Assembly: GCA_964644695.1 (NCBI GenBank)
Contig: CAZXWN010000018.1
Location: 1-38,373 of the forward strand
Reading direction: 5' to 3'
Length of the DNA: 38,373 nt
From: CAZXWN01 sp964644695 [NCBI: uncultured bacterium]
GTDB taxonomy: Bacteria; UBP4; UBA4092
Under the pieces are notes generated by a model. It was not told where the DNA came from and made no database searches. It saw only the letters and a program-made list of their open reading frames with translations. How positions within the stretch are numbered: the first letter of the stretch is position 1; each line of letters begins with the position of its first letter. The position numbers and the translations under genes were made by a program. Shown here piece by piece: positions 33,643 through 38,373 of this stretch.

Positions 33643-34026
33643 TTACCAGATATTATCCAGGTCCTTTCCTTTATAGGGATGGGATCGGGTAATCCAGATA
33701 GTTTTTTCCGGTTTTTTCAGGTTCAGTAAATCCCCTTTAACCAGACGAAATGCCAGAGCGATGGGTACTAAGAAAACATAATAAATGACGGATAATACCA
33801 GTGGATTTACAATCCTGCTCAATAAATCCCCCAGCTTCATCCAATAGGTAGCGATGAGCCGCGCCACAGGTTGAATCCACAAGCCAATAACCATAAAGAT
33901 TACAGCCAACCCAAGCACGAGGGGAATATTCACCCTTTTCCCCAACAAACAAAACAGAACACAAACCAGTGCAAATAAACAATGGATTTCCAGTATTTGA
34001 TATCGTGTTAAGGGTTTATTTTTCAT
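33643..34026 (-). CDS. SxtJ-family membrane protein
   Basis: This 127-aa protein has hydrophobic segments at about 12-28, 33-50 and 74-95 and a polar C-terminus with 'YYVFLVPIALAFRLVKGDLLNLKK' followed by 'WITRSHPYKGKDLDNIW'. The segment pattern and the final W-x-R-(8)-F/W type ending match the SxtJ family known from the saxitoxin cluster and from many carbamoyltransferase loci in other bacteria. Its role is unknown; its constant pairing with the carbamoyltransferase suggests it recruits that enzyme to the membrane. It is the first gene of the five-gene cassette, and no Shine-Dalgarno precedes its ATG. Confidence 0.82.
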   Translation of the reverse strand: MKNKPLTRYQILEIHCLFALVCVLFCLLGKRVNIPLVLGLAVIFMVIGLWIQPVARLIATYWMKLGDLLSRIVNPLVLSVIYYVFLVPIALAFRLVKGDLLNLKKPEKTIWITRSHPYKGKDLDNIW

Positions 34027-34160
34027 TTATTAAACTGATTTCTGTACTTAGTAGGTTTATTATACTTTTAAAACCTGTTTTATATGGATAAATTCCTCGT
34101 TGTTTTAGATGAATCATGTAAAATGTAAAGAAATTCATCGATACCCAACAATCATTCAAT
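34027..34160. promoter_or_regulatory. Divergent promoter region between the carbamoylation cassette and GT39
   Basis: In this 134-base gap AGGTTT (34053-34058) and AAACCT (34071-34076) form an inverted repeat. On the minus strand a perfect TATAAT (34059-34064) lies inside it, about 33 bases from the SxtJ-like start, making the repeat a candidate operator. The corresponding -35 is poor. For the plus-strand gene no convincing hexamers are seen. Confidence 0.35.
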
Positions 34161-35699
34161 ATGCCGAATTATTTTACACAGACTGATTCATCAGAAACAA
34201 TTCACCTTCATCAAAGCCAAAGCCTTATCAATCTGGGGGCTTTATTTTATACGGGATTAGCCATTTTCCTGGCATTTGCGGGCAATTTTGCCATGATTTA
34301 TACCGAAAAAGGGATAGGCGAATGGTTGTTAGCCGTTGGATTTATTGTTTCTTCGTTATGTTTAATGATAAATATCTCTGACCGAATGAGAAAACCAACG
34401 GATTTATTTTATATTCTAATCCCTCTGTTTTTGATTCTTCGGTTTGGGTGGATTTGCCTGATGCCGCCAGTTCAACGGTTTGATACAGACCTTTACTTGT
34501 CTCTGGCCACCCAATATTCACAAGACAATTTTAATATTACCAGTAAGGATGCAGAGATTATTTATACTGTCCCCTTTAAGGTAGGTTACCCCTTCCTGAT
34601 GTCTTTCATTTTCAGGATTTTTGGTGCTGAGCAAATCACAGCGCTGACTGTCAATTTACTGGCGGATGTCGGCTGTCTGATTACCCTTTATTTTCTGGCC
34701 AGGGATTTATTCAATCAAAGAGTCGCTCTTTGTACGGTAATTCTTTACACTCTGTTTCCTACGGGCATCATGTATTCCATGTTTGTGACTTATGAACACT
34801 GGTATATTCTCTTTATGCTGTTGATGTTGATGACCGCCCTTCGCGGCATCAAATCTGATAAAGAGTATCTTCTGGGTCTCAGCGGTGTATTAGGAGGAAT
34901 CACTTATCTGATTAAACCCACCATCAGTCCCATGATATTCTTGTTTCTCCCGTATATCCTCCTGGTATCACCCTTTAAAGAATGGAAAAAGAAACTCAAA
35001 GAAGTCCTGTTCATCATTCTGATATTTATCTTTTCCTGCCAAATCATCAACTTCTGGGTTACATCCTCCACAGGGGTACGGATTCAAGACCATTCCGCCG
35101 CTTATTCCATGATGATGGGGTCAAGCCTCATTTCACGAGGAGGGGTTGATGATACGTTAGTGGACAGGCTTAATCCTTACCTGGCATACCCACAAACAGC
35201 AAATCAAATCGCCAAAGATATTGCTGCCGAGAACTGGGAAAACAACCCGTCCATGAAATCCGTATTAATTTATTGGAAGTTTCTGATTCAGTGGTCTGAT
35301 GAACATGTCACACATTATCTCTGTGCTTATGTTGATTCGGATAATCCCGGGAAATTCCAGCATTTCGTCTTCACCTTCATCAAAGATTTTCGGTGTTATG
35401 TCATGACCTATTACGGAATCATATTGGCTCTGGCTTTTGTAGGGATATTCCTGGGATATTCCCGTCAGCCCTGGACAGTGTATTTCTGTTTGTTTTTACT
35501 GTTTAATATCGGGATGTATTTTATTCTGGAAGTCACCCCTCGATACCGATACAGTATGACCCCGCTTATGATGATTTTTGCGGGGTATACCCTCAGTTAT
35601 TTCCCGAAAGAACAGGTCAATCTGGATTTAGGGAAACTTTTTAAACAAACAATTCCAGGCTTTTTTCGAAAGGCGGATAAATCACACCTCGGTCAGTGA
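34161..35699 (+). CDS. GT39-like integral membrane glycosyltransferase (paralogue 1)
   Basis: The 512-aa protein has about eleven hydrophobic segments. After two to four N-terminal helices the first large outer loop has 'PPVQRFDTDLYLSLATQYS' with an acidic pair that is the likely catalytic centre, then 'YTVPFKVGYPFLMSFIFRIFG', 'TYLIKPTISPM', 'MMMGSSLISRGGVDD' and 'LEVTPRYRYSMTPLMM'. The order and spacing of these motifs recur in the protein at 36763, so they are paralogues. Presumed function is lipid-phosphate-sugar-dependent transfer on the periplasmic face. The 3' end overlaps the convergent mtnA gene by 59 bases. No Shine-Dalgarno is visible before the ATG. Confidence 0.75.
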   Translation: MPNYFTQTDSSETIHLHQSQSLINLGALFYTGLAIFLAFAGNFAMIYTEKGIGEWLLAVGFIVSSLCLMINISDRMRKPTDLFYILIPLFLILRFGWICLMPPVQRFDTDLYLSLATQYSQDNFNITSKDAEIIYTVPFKVGYPFLMSFIFRIFGAEQITALTVNLLADVGCLITLYFLARDLFNQRVALCTVILYTLFPTGIMYSMFVTYEHWYILFMLLMLMTALRGIKSDKEYLLGLSGVLGGITYLIKPTISPMIFLFLPYILLVSPFKEWKKKLKEVLFIILIFIFSCQIINFWVTSSTGVRIQDHSAAYSMMMGSSLISRGGVDDTLVDRLNPYLAYPQTANQIAKDIAAENWENNPSMKSVLIYWKFLIQWSDEHVTHYLCAYVDSDNPGKFQHFVFTFIKDFRCYVMTYYGIILALAFVGIFLGYSRQPWTVYFCLFLLFNIGMYFILEVTPRYRYSMTPLMMIFAGYTLSYFPKEQVNLDLGKLFKQTIPGFFRKADKSHLGQ

Positions 35700-36675
35700 T
35701 CCACGCTGTAATTAACTCATGGGGTGTGACATCAAAAGCCGGATTAAACACTTTTACATTGTCCGGTGCCGTTTGTTTACCAAACCCGTTTATGATTTCG
35801 TGAGCAGGCCGTTCTTCAATAGGTATTTGAGACCCATCGGCAATATTCAAATCAATTGTGGAGGTTGGAGCGGCAATATACATGGGGATTCCATGATATT
35901 TGGCATTGATGGCAACACTGTAAGTTCCAATCTTATTGGCAGTATCCCCATTTCGAGCAATCCGGTCTGCTCCCACAATGACCGCATCAATCTTTCCCTG
36001 CTTCATCACCATCGCCGCCATGTTGTCACAAATCAGAGTCACATCAATGCCGTTTTCCTGGAGTTCCCAGGCTGTTAACCGGGCACCCTGTAATAATGGC
36101 CGGGTTTCATCGGCATATACTTTGATTTTCTTACCCAGTTCAACGGCTCGATAAATAACAGCCAGCGCAGTCCCATAATCCGCCGTTGCCAGTCCGCCCG
36201 CATTACAATGGGTCAGGACCGTCATTCCATCCTGAAGCAGGTCAGCACCATATTGTCCCATCTTCCGGCACATCATCCGGTCTTCTTCATAGATAGACAG
36301 GGCTTCCTGTTTCAAACGGGATATCAATTCCGGAACGGGAAGAGACACCTGAGTCTGGCAAAAAGACCTCATCCGTTCAATGGCCCAGGCCAGGTTTACT
36401 GCTGTCGGTCTGCATTCTTTCAGGTAATCTGCCAGCCGGTTAAATTCATTCATAAACCGGTCTTTATCCCAGGCTTGAAGATTCTGGATTCCCAGACATA
36501 ACCCAAAGGCTCCAGCGATGCCAATAGCCGGTGCTCCCCGTACTTTCAATACCTTGATGGCATCCCAGACTTCCTCAGGGGTAGTGTAATCTACCTGTTC
36601 ATATTTGATGGGAAGTTGGGTCTGGTCAATAATTCGTACTTTATCATTTATCCATTGAATTGTCGGTACAGGCAT
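35641..36675 (-). CDS. mtnA: S-methyl-5-thioribose-1-phosphate isomerase
   Basis: MtnA isomerises methylthioribose 1-phosphate to methylthioribulose 1-phosphate, following MtnP. The 344-aa protein is the eIF2B-alpha-like MtnA: 'QLPIKYEQVDYTTPEEVWDAIKVLKVRGAPAIGIAGAFGL', 'RPTAVNLAWAIERM', 'VLTHCNAGGLATADYGTALAV' with the catalytic cysteine, 'YADETRPLLQGARLTAWEL', and 'VIVGADRIARNGDTANKIGTY' with the catalytic aspartate. 'NPAFDVTPHELITAWITDRGVIYPP' is a normal C-terminus, so the last codons, which overlap the convergent GT39 gene by 59 bases, are genuine. AAGGA lies eight bases upstream of the ATG. It stands alone between two GT39 paralogues, away from mtnP. Confidence 0.95.
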   Translation of the reverse strand: MPVPTIQWINDKVRIIDQTQLPIKYEQVDYTTPEEVWDAIKVLKVRGAPAIGIAGAFGLCLGIQNLQAWDKDRFMNEFNRLADYLKECRPTAVNLAWAIERMRSFCQTQVSLPVPELISRLKQEALSIYEEDRMMCRKMGQYGADLLQDGMTVLTHCNAGGLATADYGTALAVIYRAVELGKKIKVYADETRPLLQGARLTAWELQENGIDVTLICDNMAAMVMKQGKIDAVIVGADRIARNGDTANKIGTYSVAINAKYHGIPMYIAAPTSTIDLNIADGSQIPIEERPAHEIINGFGKQTAPDNVKVFNPAFDVTPHELITAWITDRGVIYPPFEKSLELFV

Positions 36676-36762
36676 AGTCGGTTCCTTGATATATAATTAG
36701 TTCGCTGGTACATGCAATTTTAACATTACCAACAATAACGACGGGTTGTATAAGATTATATT

Positions 36763-38220
36763 GTGACCTCAAACTGGGAAAACATACAAACGAAACTTCG
36801 GCACTATACGATGATAACTGCCGCCGGATTCCTGTTGTTAGCCATCCTGGGAGCATTACCTTACCACATCTTATTCCAATTCAGAGGAGTTCCAGCCTTT
36901 GTATTGGGAATTACCGTACTGGGGTTATTCCTCTTTTTCTGGAATAGAGTAACCCAGCCGATGTCATCCCGAGTAAATATCATCCTTGATATCGTCTTAC
37001 TCTCCCTGATATATATTGTCCCCCGGGTCCTGATAATCCATTATTTCCCAGTTCATATTCAGATCGATTTTTCTCAATACCATGAATACGCCTCTCAACT
37101 TGCAAAAGGAATCACTTTCCCTATCCGGGAGTATGACCAGTGGTTTTTATATCTTCCGTTCAAGGCGGGATATGCCGCTTTTTTGTCTCTGATTTACCAA
37201 TGGTTTGGAACTGACCCGGCCTGGGGACGAATCATAAACCTGATTGCGGGATACCTGTCCATGGGATTGGTCTATCGAATCACACTTGAAGGGTTTTCCC
37301 GACCCGCGGCCCGAGGTGCGGCTTTAATGATGGCCATGCTTCCTTCTTATCTGTTGTATGTTCCACATCTGGGGACAGAACCACTCTTTACCCTGTTTTT
37401 CCTGACAACAGTCTATTTGATTTGGAAGTCTATCCATCATCCCAAAGGATATCTCTATTTCGCCGCAGGATTGACCGCGGCCACGGCGACAGTATTCAGG
37501 CCAACGATTCCCCCATTACTGGCGGCGATGATTGTCTGGTTGATTTTATATCTCCCCCGAACAGTCTGGAAAAAGACTCTCCTTTACCTGGGAATCCTGT
37601 TAGTTACTTTTATTTCAGGTGTCAGTTTCTGGACATATTCGATTGAAAACAGAACCACTCTGAACATTCAGGAAACCTCTCCATGGTTATCCCTGATGAT
37701 TGGATCCACAGTTTCCTCGGGAGGGCGGCCACTCCCCTATCATTACCATTCACTGGACCCGATTCTCAAAGACCGGGAAGCCTGTGACCGATTCTGTATC
37801 CAGGAAATCAAAAAGAATCTGAATGACATTAAATCCGTATGGCCCTCTTTCCTGTGGCAAAAGTACCGGAATACCTGGTCAGGTGATGATTACAGTCTGA
37901 TATTTACTCATGACTATCTGATTCAAAGTAAGGCACCCAGGGTATGGAACTGGTTTGACCGGAATTTCTATGCCATCTGGCATATTCAAGCCATGGCGTT
38001 CACTCTTTTGTTAATCCTGACACTGGCAGGGTTCTGGTATTACCGAAACGGTCATCCTCTCATCACTTTAGTGTCGTTTGTTTTTCTGGCTTACATGGTC
38101 TTCCACATGATTATGGAGGCACAGTATCGGTATCATTACCAGGTTGTGCCATTACTCATGATTCCGGCAGGTGCGGCTATTGCTCGACTCTTGAAATCTG
38201 ATACCACCCGTACACAATAA
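36763..38220 (+). CDS. GT39-like integral membrane glycosyltransferase (paralogue 2)
   Basis: The 485-aa multi-pass protein matches the one at 34161 motif by motif: 'IQIDFSQYHEYASQLAKG' for the acidic first loop, 'LYLPFKAGYAAFLSLIYQWFG', 'ATVFRPTIPPLLA', 'LMIGSTVSSGGRPLP' and 'MEAQYRYHYQVVPLLMIPAGAA'. About eleven hydrophobic segments are present. The start is uncertain: GTG 36763 gives the full N-terminal helix but lacks a Shine-Dalgarno; ATG 36811 is an alternative 16 residues in. Likely a periplasm-facing transferase using a lipid-linked sugar. It is divergent from mtnA, with an 87-base gap that shows no clear promoter. Confidence 0.75.
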   Translation: MTSNWENIQTKLRHYTMITAAGFLLLAILGALPYHILFQFRGVPAFVLGITVLGLFLFFWNRVTQPMSSRVNIILDIVLLSLIYIVPRVLIIHYFPVHIQIDFSQYHEYASQLAKGITFPIREYDQWFLYLPFKAGYAAFLSLIYQWFGTDPAWGRIINLIAGYLSMGLVYRITLEGFSRPAARGAALMMAMLPSYLLYVPHLGTEPLFTLFFLTTVYLIWKSIHHPKGYLYFAAGLTAATATVFRPTIPPLLAAMIVWLILYLPRTVWKKTLLYLGILLVTFISGVSFWTYSIENRTTLNIQETSPWLSLMIGSTVSSGGRPLPYHYHSLDPILKDREACDRFCIQEIKKNLNDIKSVWPSFLWQKYRNTWSGDDYSLIFTHDYLIQSKAPRVWNWFDRNFYAIWHIQAMAFTLLLILTLAGFWYYRNGHPLITLVSFVFLAYMVFHMIMEAQYRYHYQVVPLLMIPAGAAIARLLKSDTTRTQ

Positions 38221-38308
38221 CCCTCTCACATAAAAACAATCAGGAGTGTCCACCGGTTGGAACCCGATACAACACCCCTGTTATGACTCAGAATAAAGAT
38301 AAGATACT

Positions 38309-38333
38309 GGATTCCTGTTTCCGCAGGAATGAC
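38309..38333. repeat. REP-like hairpin (ATTCCTG / CAGGAAT)
   Basis: ATTCCTG (38311-38317) and CAGGAAT (38324-38330) form a 7-bp stem within GGATTCCTGTTTCCGCAGG followed by AATGAC. The sequence is close to the widespread GGATTCCCGC...GCGGGAATGAC intergenic repeat type. The rest of 38221-38373 shows no gene. Confidence 0.5.
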
Positions 38334-38373
38334 CGTCATTCATAGAGATTACTATTTGATTCTTCAAACAATG

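Noticed and set aside
28872-34026. A saxitoxin-like toxin biosynthetic cluster
   Set aside because: Only the carbamoylation-type accessory genes are present. There is no SxtA-like polyketide synthase, amidinotransferase, or tailoring oxygenase, and the neighbours are glycosyltransferases.

Overview
This is a chromosomal segment of an unidentified, probably uncultured bacterium of intermediate GC content (mid-40s percent by eye). It shows no transposase, phage gene, CRISPR array, tRNA or rRNA. A B12-binding radical SAM protein and LarC would suit an anaerobe. Multi-gene glycosyltransferase sets and a secreted beta-helix protein ending in a 'PVELSGF' element, a sequence often seen before C-terminal sorting or FlgD-like tails in FCB-type and several candidate phyla, suggest a Gram-negative-type envelope. 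The phylum cannot be fixed from this sequence.

Layout. 1-453: 3' end of larC. 454-1140: AT-rich gap with a candidate 28-aa peptide gene, a hairpin and one copy of a dispersed palindromic repeat. 1141-3461: UPF0235, punA and deoB, a nucleoside-salvage operon. 3535-8287 (minus): a polysaccharide operon of B12-radical SAM, a 47-aa membrane peptide, GT4, GT2 and a WecG/TagA enzyme fused to a membrane module. 8401-9668: rplJ-rplL with an L10-type leader, standing apart from the usual rplKA and rpoBC. 9778-11322: a DUF3298 protein and two DUF2007-like membrane proteins. 11464-19916: GH4 glycosidase, GT4, secreted beta-helix protein, GH38 alpha-mannosidase and a split LysO lysine exporter. 20167-21745 (minus): peroxiredoxin, polyprenol-kinase-like protein and JAMM protease. 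21928-28767 (minus): mtnP, deoC, a Clp_N-HPRT fusion, rluD and a GH2 beta-galactosidase. 28872-34026 (minus): a cassette resembling sxtJ, sxtI, SGNH hydrolase and DUF5989, followed by a GT39-like enzyme. 34161-38220: two paralogous GT39-like proteins flanking mtnA.

Functional threads. (1) Nucleoside and methylthioadenosine salvage is covered by four loci: PunA, DeoB and DeoC take purine (deoxy)nucleosides to pentose phosphates and aldolase products, HPRT recovers the bases, and MtnP plus MtnA handle methylthioadenosine. (2) Surface glycan synthesis takes up about a third of the window. (3) Three unrelated glycosidases (GH4, GH38, GH2), none with an evident signal peptide, suggest cytoplasmic breakdown of imported oligosaccharides; no transporter for them lies here.

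The most unusual items are the Clp N-domain fused to hypoxanthine phosphoribosyltransferase, the saxitoxin-type carbamoylation cassette in a glycan context, two very small membrane-protein genes built into the glycan operons, and the WecG-membrane module fusion.
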